A stretch of 26,868 nt of DNA from Nemertoderma westbladi (lineage: Eukaryota; Xenacoelomorpha; Nemertodermatida; Nemertodermatidae): positions 1 through 26,868 of the forward strand of contig JAUCBJ010001815.1 of assembly GCA_032718475.1 (NCBI GenBank), in the 5' to 3' direction. Both the position numbers and the translations under genes were made by a program. Positions within the stretch are counted from its first letter, which is position 1; every line of letters starts with the position of its first letter. The notes beneath the pieces are model-generated. The model searched no databases and was not told where the DNA came from. It saw only the letters and a list, made by a program, of their open reading frames with translations. Positions 1-8,114 of the stretch are shown here, in pieces.

Positions 1-214
1 TAAACCTACTAGTGTACGACTAAAAAGCAGTACAGCACAAAATACTTCCAAGCCGTTCTTTCTTTGGCTCAGGACTGAATGTAAACACTGCACATAGGCA
101 TTGCGTCATTTCTCGGAAATTTTCTGTACAAGGAGCCACAAAAACGCTCTCATTGGCTGACTGAACTGAGAGACGCCGTAGAACAAAGGAAATCAACACG
201 TATGAATGTCAGCT
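1..214. other. Flank left of the transposon, no gene seen
   Basis: I see no convincing coding frame, RNA gene or repeat here. It is the sequence immediately outside the left terminal inverted repeat at 215. No direct target-site duplication with the right flank (from 7232) is evident. Confidence 0.5.
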
Positions 215-229
215 GTTACCCTGCAAACA
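215..229 (+). repeat. Left terminal inverted repeat
   Basis: GTTACCCTGCAAACA. It matches the reverse complement of 7217-7231 at 15 of 15 positions. The match weakens beyond that, although both sides continue into ACGTT-bearing sequence. Confidence 0.65.
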
Positions 230-233
230 ATTT

Positions 234-547
234 AACGTTCAAATGGCGTTGAAAAACGAAAAATTTATAACAAATAAACGCTAGAATCTGACGTTAGTAA
301 AAGTAGATCGAACGTTCGTTTGGCCGCTTTTGTGACGTTAAAATTGCCCCCAAATCAACGTTGAATTTTACGTCAAATATATATATTCCATCGTTATCTT
401 TAACCGTTGAATTTGCAGTATATTAATCGTTAAACCAACTTCAGTTAATCAACAAAACTAACGTTAGATATCCATATTCCAACGTTTATTTAATCAGGGA
501 TTTTCAGTTTTTCAGGCCACTAGGTAAATTTCACGTTACCTTACGTT
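234..547. promoter_or_regulatory. Left subterminal ACGTT array
   Basis: At least nine ACGTT cores, five of them the full palindrome AACGTT, lie within 315 bp directly inside the left inverted repeat. Chance would give far fewer than one AACGTT in this length. Probable transposase-binding or silencing array, inferred from position and mirror symmetry with 6947-7213. Confidence 0.5.
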
Positions 548-665
548 GTACATTGCACATTATAATTATCTCATCAGCATTATTAATACAACATATAGGC
601 CTATAATATGTTATGCGAATTATAAATGAATGGAAACTTGATGTTTGAAACTGGAAACTTATTCA

Positions 666-675
666 TTTATTTATT
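666..675 (-). terminator. Poly(A) signal for the transposon-borne gene
   Basis: Overlapping AATAAA hexamers on the minus strand, about 105 bp after the predicted stop at 778. The region is AT-rich, so one hexamer alone is weak evidence. Confidence 0.35.
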
Positions 676-777
676 TACATTATAAATGAAATTATTACAA
701 AATAATCAGATAGTTAGTTGACAGCACAGATACAGTCTATAGTTCGCATTGGCAAAAATAAGTCTTACTGAAACAAA

Positions 778-883
778 TTACAAGTCCACATCCGCATCGT
801 CACCATCATCGTCCTCATTATCGCTAATTGTCGATCCCGCGTCGTCTTTGCTGCATCGTTCTTTCGGTATTCCGCGAGCCACA
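778..883 (-). CDS. Inferred terminal exon, acidic C-terminus
   Basis: The acceptor tttttttag (AG at 885-884) precedes a frame reading VARGIPKERCSKDDAGS and ending in the very acidic tail NEDDDGDDADVDL, then TAA at 778-780. A minus-strand AATAAA lies about 105 bp downstream (666-675), which suits a 3'-terminal exon. It is too short for ordinary ORF scanning, so the call rests on acceptor, stop and poly(A) context. Confidence 0.4.
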
Positions 884-1075
884 CTAAAAAAACAAAATAA
901 TTAATTAATCAACTAATTTACTGTAAACGAATTCCTGTATAATAATAATGTAATAACGTAAGTAAGTACTGTATGTATATTGTATGTACTCAGCACCGCA
1001 AATTTATTAATTACTTGCAATTTAATGCAATGGCGATAAACAGTTTCAGAGCGTAATATTGTAGCAGAATGGATG

Positions 1076-1981
1076 CCATAATGTAGGCCTACAGTACTAA
1101 CCCAATCCTAACACATCTCAACCCTGCAGACTAGATGCCATAATGTAGACCTACAGTACTAACCCAATCCCCCATAATGTAGACCTACAGTACTAACCCA
1201 ATCCCCCATAATGTAGGCCTACAGTACTAACCCAATCCCCCATAATGTAGACCTACAGTACTAACCCAATCCCCCATAATGTAGGCCTACAGTACTAACC
1301 CAATCCCCCATAATGTAGGCCTACAGTACTAACCCAATCCCCCATAATGTAGGCCTACAGTACTAACCCAATCCTAACACATCTCAACCCTGCAGACTAG
1401 ATGCCATAATGTAGACCTACAGTACTAACCCAATCCCCCATAATGTAGACCTACAGTACTAACCCAATCCCCCATAATGTAGACCTACAGTACTAACCCA
1501 ATCCCCATAATGTAGGCCTACAGTACTAACCCGATCCCCCATAATGTAGGCCTACAGTACTAACCCGATCCCCCATAATGTAGGCCTACAGTACTAACCC
1601 GATCCCCCATAATGTAGGCCTACAGTACTAACCAAATCCCCCATAATGTAGGCCTACAGTACTAACCCAATCCCCCATAATGTAGACCTACAGTACTAAC
1701 CCAATCCCCCATAATGTAGGCCTACAGTACTAACCAAATCCCCCATAATGTAGGCCTACAGAACTAACCAAATCCCCCATAATGTAGGCCTACAGTACTA
1801 ACCAAATCCCCCATAATGCAGGCCTACAGTACTAACCCGATCCCCCATAATGTAGGCCTACAGTACTAACCCAATCCCCGGTAATGTAGACCTACAGTAC
1901 TAACCCAATCCCCCATAATGTAGGCCTACAGTACTAACCCAATCCCCCATAATGTAGGCCTACAGTACTAACCCAATCCCC
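1076..1981. repeat. 34-bp satellite, 25 copies
   Basis: Head-to-tail units of about 34 bp with the core GTAGGCCTACAGTACTAACC, flanked by CAATCCCCCATAAT. I count 25 copies. Variants are GTAGACCTAC, CCGATC and CCAAATC. A 31-bp non-unit segment beginning CTAACACATCTCAACC occurs twice (about 1107-1138 and 1371-1402), which suggests block duplication. On the minus strand each unit carries GGGTTAGT, identical to the donor proposed for the exon ending at 1976, so the array may have grown from the 5' end of that intron. Confidence 0.95.
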
Positions 1982-2158
1982 AATTCATTGGAAAGTAGAG
2001 AGATGCTACGTGGTTCTAGTTGTCCAATATTCAGTATTGAATTTGATTCACACTGCAAGTATTCATCACTTGGTAATTGCGAAAACTCAAGATCCTGTTG
2101 CACCAACGGCGGTGCAAGCGATGTTACATAACGATACTCAGGAATTGCAGGAATGTTT
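1976..2158 (-). CDS. Inferred internal exon of transposon-borne gene
   Basis: The acceptor ggtttcag (AG at 2160-2159) is followed by an open frame of about 60 codons: IPAIPEYRYVTSLAPPLVQQ, then DLEFSQLPSDEYLQ, then RSISLLSNELG. It runs up to a candidate donor GG|gttagt that lies on the edge of the 34-bp satellite. The amino-acid composition (Pro, Leu, Gln, Ser rich) is plausible for a linker. Coding exons may be missing between this exon and exon 2, where the retroelement and fold-backs sit. No family is recognised. Confidence 0.35.
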
Positions 2159-2234
2159 CTGAAACCAATAACAGTAAATTCGGATGCTCGTGTCATATAT
2201 AAAGTTTACATTAAAATTATTTTATTCCAAAATT

Positions 2235-2275
2235 GTAACATTACACATTACATTACACATTAAACATTACACAAC
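2235..2275 (+). repeat. Short ACATTACAC direct repeats
   Basis: ACATTACAC-type words recur four or five times in about 40 bp, giving a small degenerate tandem repeat inside the transposon. Confidence 0.6.
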
Positions 2276-2374
2276 GCCGTTAGTATTAACATCGAGTTGT
2301 TATTTAGCACTTTACAACTTTAGAGGACATTACAGCATTGTATTGGCCTGTACATTTAGTATTGTATTTGGTGT

Positions 2375-2464
2375 TATTGTTTACGTGGTAACCCATGACG
2401 GCGTTAAGTAATGTCCACTAAGGGGACATTACTTAACGCCGTCATGGATACCACGTAAACAATA
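2375..2464. repeat. Fold-back repeat with about 42-bp arms
   Basis: TATTGTTTACGTGGTAACCC followed by ATGACGGCGTTAAGTAATGT is mirrored by ACATTACTTAACGCCGTCAT and a tail ending CCACGTAAACAATA. The arms are nearly perfect (one mismatch and one indel near the middle) and the loop is about 5 bp. It resembles a tiny hairpin MITE or a replication-derived inverted duplication. Confidence 0.85.
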
Positions 2465-2717
2465 GGTGGTATTTCCCTGGCAGCCAGATAGGCGTAACGC
2501 ATTACCTACCGGTAGGCGGGGTATAGCTATTAATAACCAGTAGGGCCTAGCTATATTATTATAACATGGCTCCAAACGCCGCGATAAATATAAGCTAACT
2601 TATTTATAACATAATTTATGTCATTTTTACATTTATTTATACAGCACCTAATATAATTTGTGCGGTTTCTATCACTTATAATGTATTTGTACAATCATTT
2701 CGTAATGTTAAAATTTT

Positions 2718-2883
2718 GTAATAAAACTACATACATACTTGTTGCAAAGTACTTTACAGTGTTCTGATTCTCGTGGCTTTATTTTCACTCATTCACTAAC
2801 GTTCGTTCGTGTAACAAAGCCACTGGATCATCACACTCACTGTAAAGTGCTACTTTACACACAAGTATGTAAATAGTTATTAC
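2718..2883. repeat. Imperfect fold-back element, MITE-like
   Basis: The outer arm TACATACTTGTTGCAAAGTA (from 2732) pairs with the reverse complement of the sequence ending ACACAAGTATGTA at 2871. An inner stem GTGGCTTT (2773) pairs with AAAGCCAC (2816), and the weak outermost match GTAATA/TTATTAC extends it to 2718-2883. This is the size and shape of a small MITE. No protein is encoded. Confidence 0.7.
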
Positions 2884-3142
2884 ATAATAATTCTAATGTA
2901 CTGTACTAATTATTGGTAATTGTTAGAGTAACCAATATGTAATTTAATCAGATTAATTATATTGATTAATTATAATATACAACTGATTAGTCAGCTGTGC
3001 AGTAGGAGATAATTGTATGTTACACAGCTGTGCAGTTAAAGGTTGAAGGACAGAATGCATAACGATGAAGAAGAATTAATTAATATATGAACTATAGTAA
3101 ACTACAGAAATTGTTTTCTGATCCTGTGAGTAATCCTCACAT

Positions 3143-3155
3143 TTGGTGACCCAGC
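3143..3155 (+). promoter_or_regulatory. Candidate primer-binding site of the Gypsy-type element
   Basis: TGGTGACCCAGCG, 44 bp before the gag start, begins with the TGG that pairs with a tRNA CCA end. It follows CACATT, which could be the 3' end of a 5' LTR. The LTR start and the primer tRNA were not identified. Confidence 0.4.
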
Positions 3156-3198
3156 GATTTCTTTCTTTTTTTTTAAATAAATTAGTTGCTATTGTCCA

Positions 3199-5910
3199 AT
3201 GTCTTTCACTGCTTACCGTAAGGCTGATCTGGCTGAAGTCCTCCAGCAACTGAACAGTTCAGATCCCAACTACTCGCTACCCGACAAGAAAGCCGACATG
3301 ATCGATGAACTCAGCAAAGAGAATCCTGTCGCAATTAAGATTCTTCTGTCGCATATACAGAAGAGTCAAACGGTTCTACAGCCATCAGTACCTCATCCGC
3401 AAACACCACATTCGTATCCACAAAAGGTAAAACTACCCGAATTCTATGAGAAAGACGCTAGAGTATGGTTCCAACAAGTGGAAGCCGTGCTTGAAGGACA
3501 CCCAGCTGCAGCAATGAGATCCAATTTGTTGGCTGCTTTGCCAACAGAAACAATATTTGATGCTGGAGTCAACCTCAGTGATACTTTCGAGACGATTAAA
3601 GATAATATAATAAATCATTTGGCTGACAGCGACAACAAACGCCTGCGTAAATTACTTGCAGCTCAAGAGCTTGGTGACAGAAAGCCTTCAGCAGCCCTGC
3701 GGCAAATGCTGCGCCTAGCACCAGCAAATGAACAAATCGTACGTTTGCGTTTTCTAGAAATCTTACCATCCTCGGTTAGTATAGTTCTAACAACTTTGAG
3801 TGGTCTTTCACTGGAACAAATGGGTGATGTTGCTGATAAAATGATTGAGCAACAGGATTCCCAATCGTCAACTAGTTTATCCGCACCAATCCATCATCAG
3901 ACTGAAATCAACATGCTCCAGGAGTCGCAAAAGATCCTTGTCCAATCTCAGAAGTCACTCGCTGATCAAATTTCGCAGATAAACACGCAACTAAGAGACC
4001 TCTCAACACGCCGAGATGGAGATCGTTCCCGTTCTCGATACAACTCATCACGCTCTGGTTCTCGTTCAGCAACACCTCATCGTCAGCGCTCACATTCTCG
4101 CTCCCAATCTCGAGAATACAACCCAAATGGAGCCTGGTGTTACTACCATTACACTTATGGCAGAGAAGCATCCACGTGTCGACCGCCCTGTTCATGGCGC
4201 AATCTAACAAACCGACGTTGTGGAAATCCAGGTAACTCTGACAGTAATAATGAAAACAATAATACCGGTGGTAGTGATATTTGTAATATTCACGTAGAAG
4301 CTTTACCGGTAGGAGAATTTCTAATTGATTCTGGCAGTGGTTATTCTATATTACCCCAGAAATTCCAATCCCTTCTGAAAAATAAATCCCAGAATAATGT
4401 CCTGTTGAAAGCAGCTAATTATTCTGAAATACGAAATTATGGGAGCGGAATACTTGAATTTTATATTCCAACCCTTAGAAAGGAACCATTTACTTGGAAT
4501 TTTATAGTGGCAGACGTAACACAACCCATTCTTGGAATTGATTTTCTCCGACACAATAATATCAATATTGATTGTGCGAGTAAACAAATTTATTTCAAAA
4601 CTCCAATGAATATGTCGATTCAAAACGAAAACAATAAACCCAATAAAAATCAAGAACAACCCTCAAAAATCAGCAACCAGAATCAATCCAACTTTATCTA
4701 CAGTACGACTTCTAACATGACCAGAACCCCACATATATTTTCAGTAACTGGTGGCAGGAATTATCGTTTAAAGCTAATAGTGATGATTTTAATGATTCTC
4801 TCTATTTTTTACCCTTTAGCATATTGTGTTAGCAAGTTACCGTTATCCATATTTGCCTTACCTTTCTTCTTTATATTTGGTACTGGTGCGATATTAGGTT
4901 TAACATTGGATTGTTTTACAATTGGTGATGAACTATTTGGTTATGCAGGACCGCCCAAAGTAGACATTAGTAGTAAATCGTCTGATTTTTGGTTTCCAAT
5001 TTCAACTGTTTCAAGTAAGGAAATTAATAAGGAAATTTCAAGAGTTAACTTTATCAATTCAAATACCAAAACAAGGTTAAATAAATTGTTAAATAAGTAT
5101 GATACTGTTTTCTCTCTGAGATGGAAAAACGAACCAGTAAAACATAATATAGAACACCATATAATCACTAGCGGACCTCCGTGTTTTTCTAGACCGCGTA
5201 GATTATTTGGTGAAAAATTAACCGCCGCAACTTCCGATTTTAATAATTTAGTTAAAAATAGCATTGCAGAACGCAGCGATTCGCTATGGTGTTCTCCGTT
5301 GCACATGGTACCAAAATCTGATGGTACTTGGAGAAATTGTGGTGATTATTGTCGCTTAAATCGGCAAACTGTTTATGACTGCTATCCTATGCCAAACATA
5401 GCAGACATAAGCAATAACTTTAGGGGCTGCACCGTCTTTACAAAAATAGATCTCGAAAAATCTTTTTACCAAATTCCTATGGCGGATAATGACGTAAAAA
5501 AAACTGCTATTACTACAACTTTTGGTATGTTTTGTTTTAAAAGAATGCCTTTTGGTCTCAAAAACGCAAGCCAAACCTTTCAACGATTAATAGATACTGC
5601 TCTTTCAGGTTTACCTTTTGCTGTGGGTTACATTGACGATATATTAATCGCAAGCCCAAACGAAGAACAACATTTTAAGGACCTGGAGGCAGTACTAAAA
5701 CGATTTGAGAGTTACGGTTTGAAAGCCAAAATATCAAAGTGTTCATATTTTCAAACTGAAGTGCAATTTTTAGGTTACGTGATATCTAAAAATGGCGTTT
5801 CTCCAAATCCATCCAAAATTCAAGCGATAAAAGAAGTACCACAACCTAAATCTATTTCTTCATTGCGTCGATTTTTAGGAATGTGTGGATTTTACAATAA
5901 TAAGATATAA
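3199..5910 (+). CDS. Ty3/Gypsy-type gag-pol fragment (gag, protease, partial RT)
   Basis: Single 903-codon frame. The Gag part (about 1-345) has the KLPEFYEKDARVWFQQVEA block and ends in an Arg/Ser-rich stretch and a cysteine-histidine segment (WCYYHYTYG, CRPPCSW) typical of invertebrate Gypsy gag. An aspartic protease follows, with active-site D377 in LIDSGSGYS and the flap-side motif ILGIDFLR. Reverse transcriptase shows motif A (FTKIDLEKSFYQIP, D751), PFGLKNA and the catalytic YIDD (811-814). The frame ends shortly after RRFLGMCGFY, where the connection domain should start. RNase H, integrase and a 3' LTR are absent, so the copy cannot be autonomous. Between protease and RT (about 522-580) is a long hydrophobic stretch resembling one or two membrane segments, unusual for this position. 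There are no internal stops, so the insertion is fairly recent or its truncation is. Confidence 0.92.
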   Translation: MSFTAYRKADLAEVLQQLNSSDPNYSLPDKKADMIDELSKENPVAIKILLSHIQKSQTVLQPSVPHPQTPHSYPQKVKLPEFYEKDARVWFQQVEAVLEGHPAAAMRSNLLAALPTETIFDAGVNLSDTFETIKDNIINHLADSDNKRLRKLLAAQELGDRKPSAALRQMLRLAPANEQIVRLRFLEILPSSVSIVLTTLSGLSLEQMGDVADKMIEQQDSQSSTSLSAPIHHQTEINMLQESQKILVQSQKSLADQISQINTQLRDLSTRRDGDRSRSRYNSSRSGSRSATPHRQRSHSRSQSREYNPNGAWCYYHYTYGREASTCRPPCSWRNLTNRRCGNPGNSDSNNENNNTGGSDICNIHVEALPVGEFLIDSGSGYSILPQKFQSLLKNKSQNNVLLKAANYSEIRNYGSGILEFYIPTLRKEPFTWNFIVADVTQPILGIDFLRHNNINIDCASKQIYFKTPMNMSIQNENNKPNKNQEQPSKISNQNQSNFIYSTTSNMTRTPHIFSVTGGRNYRLKLIVMILMILSIFYPLAYCVSKLPLSIFALPFFFIFGTGAILGLTLDCFTIGDELFGYAGPPKVDISSKSSDFWFPISTVSSKEINKEISRVNFINSNTKTRLNKLLNKYDTVFSLRWKNEPVKHNIEHHIITSGPPCFSRPRRLFGEKLTAATSDFNNLVKNSIAERSDSLWCSPLHMVPKSDGTWRNCGDYCRLNRQTVYDCYPMPNIADISNNFRGCTVFTKIDLEKSFYQIPMADNDVKKTAITTTFGMFCFKRMPFGLKNASQTFQRLIDTALSGLPFAVGYIDDILIASPNEEQHFKDLEAVLKRFESYGLKAKISKCSYFQTEVQFLGYVISKNGVSPNPSKIQAIKEVPQPKSISSLRRFLGMCGFYNNKI

Positions 5911-5922
5911 ATTTTACCTGCT

Positions 5923-6128
5923 GCTGCTAGTGCACTGAATGTCCTGTCGAACTCCAGCTGTTTCTTCATCCATAGTATCACTCTCATTTCCAACCGCAAC
6001 CCGTTTCTTTCCTCTGAATCGTGTTGCGATACCAATGGAATAATACCCATCTTGATCGCTAGCACTTGCAATGTCCGAACCCTCACAGACAACGCGCTCC
6101 TCTATTGCCTTAGCTGCCAATAGATCAT
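5923..6128 (-). CDS. Inferred exon 2 of transposon-borne gene
   Basis: An acceptor (tttttcag, AG at 6130-6129) precedes an open frame containing LLAAKAIEERVV, then SDQDGYYSIGIATRF, a basic patch GKKRV and an acidic stretch NESDTMDEE. A donor CAG|gtaaaa follows at about 5923. If exon 1 ends after AACG (6253), the junction keeps frame and reads DDLLAAK. The basic cluster followed by acidic residues suggests a nuclear protein, but no domain is recognised. The Gypsy-type open frame ends at 5910, so the retroelement lies in the intron directly downstream of this exon, only a few bases from the donor. Confidence 0.4.
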
Positions 6129-6252
6129 CTGAAAAATATTATTAACATTGAAATATAGTCTACAGTACTGTAATAATTATTATTTGATTTAATAATTATT
6201 AGATTGTTAGATATTCATATACGATGATCCTATCTAATTATCAGTATACTAC

Positions 6253-6451
6253 CGTTAAAATACCTTTGATGAGTTTCGAATAAATGTGCGAGGCCAAGAT
6301 CCCCATTGCCCAACTGCAGTGTCACCAGCACGTAACGAGTGTTTATGGGATATGCTGATGTAAGTCCATCGGCCGACAACCATCCACTACATATTGTTGC
6401 AACTTCCTCAACGCCATCCGGGCCCGTGAAGATGACAACACAATAAGCCAT
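6253..6451 (-). CDS. Inferred exon 1 of transposon-borne gene, unknown function
   Basis: Reading leftwards from an ATG at 6451, 66 codons are open, beginning MAYCVVIFTG and including GWLSADG and a short hydrophobic run (YVLVTLQL). The composition is coding-like in an AT-rich neighbourhood. A splice donor is possible after AACG (gt at 6252-6251). This leaves one base that joins in frame with the exon at 5923-6128. A stronger-looking donor after CAAAG (6264) would instead put a stop directly after the junction. The short N-terminal module followed by a Trp-rich and then a Lys/Glu-rich acidic segment reminds me of DUF4806-type proteins of invertebrate genomes. That is memory only and I do not assign it. 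Exon boundaries are predicted by eye. Confidence 0.4.
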
Positions 6452-6946
6452 ATGTACAGAATATATACAGAATATCGTATATAAACAGAATATCGAAATA
6501 TTACAGTTAGTTCAGGTTTACCAATAAGACAGCAATTTAATTAATGTATAACAAAAATTTAAGGAAATAAAAAAAACAATAAAACTGTTCATGCAATAAT
6601 ATCCATCACAGTTCAGTACCTACTTGTATTGCAAGCATATATGTTCTTTAGGTAAGTAGATGCATTTACTAATAATGTGAATAATAATAATAGTGTGAAT
6701 ATAGTAAACATTATACTGTAATACGCAACTTTACTCAAATCCTATAATATAATAATACACAATGAGATGGCAGTGTGAGTCAGAATAATACTGACAAATA
6801 TAGTGTAAGTAACCAATCAGAAGCAATATATTATAACACCATAGGCAGGTATTGTGTTATTGGGCAGTGTGTCTACTGTAATATCCATCCACCCACATGA
6901 GAATGTATCATGGCGTCTGTCTGGCACATTGTAGAACTACAATATG

Positions 6947-7213
6947 AACGTTATTTCGCTTAAAAATAACGTTGAAAATTAACGTTTATAATTAAACTCG
7001 GAATTAACGTTGCTATCGAACGTCATCACACATTGAGAGATCGATGAAAATTAACGTTCGAATTTTACACTGAATTAACGATTATGATTGGTTTATTTTA
7101 AACATGTAATTTTTCTAGCATAGTGGAACGTTAATCAAACGTTGAACAATATGTTATTTATTCATGTGATTTTCCAACTTAATCCACACCTATATTAACG
7201 TAAATTTAACGTA
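6947..7213. promoter_or_regulatory. Right subterminal ACGTT array
   Basis: Seven AACGTT palindromes plus AACGTC and AACGTA variants within 270 bp directly inside the right inverted repeat, mirroring the left array. It lies upstream of the inferred first exon of the minus-strand gene (6253-6451), so it could also overlap that gene's promoter. Confidence 0.5.
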
Positions 7214-7216
7214 CCA

Positions 7217-7231
7217 TGTTTGCAGGGTAAC
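7217..7231 (-). repeat. Right terminal inverted repeat
   Basis: TGTTTGCAGGGTAAC, the exact inverted partner of 215-229. It is preceded by two AACGTA motifs at about 7197 and 7208. Confidence 0.65.
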
Positions 7232-7465
7232 CGTAGTCATAGTAACTACTGTTCAAGAGTAGCTATCACCCCTTTGCGTCACGAATTGCCATAGAATCAC
7301 AAAATATGCCTTTCACAGTACACATACGGAGGAAATAGGTCTTAGATCCTCTAAAAACACCGATACAGCAATAATACGGTCTCTTACACTTATTAAATCA
7401 ACTACAGAGTATTTTAATGTAAAAGATAATAAAAATAACGGGGCAATTCAGCAAAGGCTTTTACA

Positions 7466-7615
7466 CCGGGTAGTGTACAAATTTAGGAATCGCGTAATTT
7501 TTCTTGAAATTAATATCTCATATCAGTAAGGTCGAAACGCGTACGTGGTTTGGAGAGATATGAGATATTAATTTCAAGAAAAATTACGCGATTCCTAAAT
7601 TTGTACACTACCCGG
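7466..7615. repeat. Perfect palindrome, 58-bp arms with 34-bp loop
   Basis: The left arm 7466-7523, starting CCGGGTAGTGTACAAATTTA, is matched base for base by the reverse complement of 7558-7615. The 34-bp loop runs 7524-7557 and contains ACGCGTACGT. Transcripts would form a long hairpin. No coding frame is present. A recently formed inverted duplication or an intact hairpin MITE are both possible. Confidence 0.95.
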
Positions 7616-7831
7616 TTAAAAAAAGTACGCATGTGATGGGATTAGTCCTACAATTGCGCCAATAAAAGATAAGTTATTTTCGGTAAAATAAACTTATCAT
7701 TCGAGGTTAAGACCCCTAGATCCCTTCCTATAATAAATGTATAATAACAAACACCTCGAAAAATACAGCTTGCCAACACATTCTTACTATCAAGGTCTTT
7801 TATGGAATTCAATTTGTTGCATTCAAGCGCG

Positions 7832-7891
7832 TGTAGAAGAGTGCACTACAGTACAGTATGGTGTAGAAGAGTTCACTACAGTACAGTATGG
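7832..7891 (+). repeat. 30-bp tandem duplication
   Basis: Two head-to-tail units beginning GTGTAGAAGAGT and ending CTACAGTACAGTATG differ at a single position. Confidence 0.85.
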
Positions 7892-8052
7892 TTCCCACAG
7901 AGTACACAAACACTATTCATTCATGTTATTACATTTAGGTTCATTGCAGAGTTTATGGTGAAACTCTTGGCAGCTGAGTCGGATAGTTTGAATCCTTCCA
8001 ATTTCGTTGTGTCATGATAGGCGATAAAAAGAACTCGTATTCCCAGATAGGC

Positions 8053-8079
8053 GGGGGGGGGGGGGGGGGGGGGGGGGGG
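8053..8079 (+). repeat. Poly-G tract, 27 G
   Basis: Uninterrupted run of 27 G, one of seven poly-G/C tracts in the window and able to form G-quadruplexes. It lies 30-40 bp before the LINE remnant at 8115. Confidence 0.97.
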
Positions 8080-8114
8080 CTTTCGATTGTAAAATTTACG
8101 TAATTTAATATAAT

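Larger units (their letters stand above)
215..7231. mobile_element. Large DNA transposon with terminal inverted repeats, decayed and nested
   Basis: Seen: a perfect 15-bp inverted repeat, GTTACCCTGCAAACA at 215-229 and its reverse complement at 7217-7231. Just inside the left end AACGTT occurs at 234, 311, 357, 460 and 481, with further ACGTT at about 291, 335, 533 and 543. Just inside the right end AACGTT occurs at 6947, 6968, 6981, 7006, 7053, 7127 and 7138, with AACGTA nearer the tip. Clustered subterminal motifs of this kind are known transposase-binding sites in several eukaryotic cut-and-paste families. Inferred: one element whose minus-strand gene begins inside the right end and ends inside the left end. 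No transposase domain was recognised, so it may be non-autonomous or damaged by the Gypsy and satellite insertions. No longer target-site duplication is visible; the TA within each repeat is compatible with a 2-bp TA duplication. The superfamily is unassigned. Confidence 0.6.

Noticed and set aside
1076-1981. Regular short repeats that could be mistaken for a CRISPR array
   Set aside because: Units are contiguous with no unique spacers, and the window is eukaryotic; it is a satellite.
2184-2411. Plus-strand 75-codon hydrophobic frame
   Set aside because: It runs over an AT-rich ACATTACAC repeat and into a fold-back; no homology recognised.
3433-5583. Several minus-strand frames of 60-120 codons
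   Set aside because: Shadows of the Gypsy-type gag-pol frame, with no independent motifs.
215-7231. Assigning the transposon to piggyBac or Kolobok from its TTA-containing ends
   Set aside because: Those families need a direct TTAA target duplication; here the ends read GTTACCC and GGGTAAC, and no transposase was seen.
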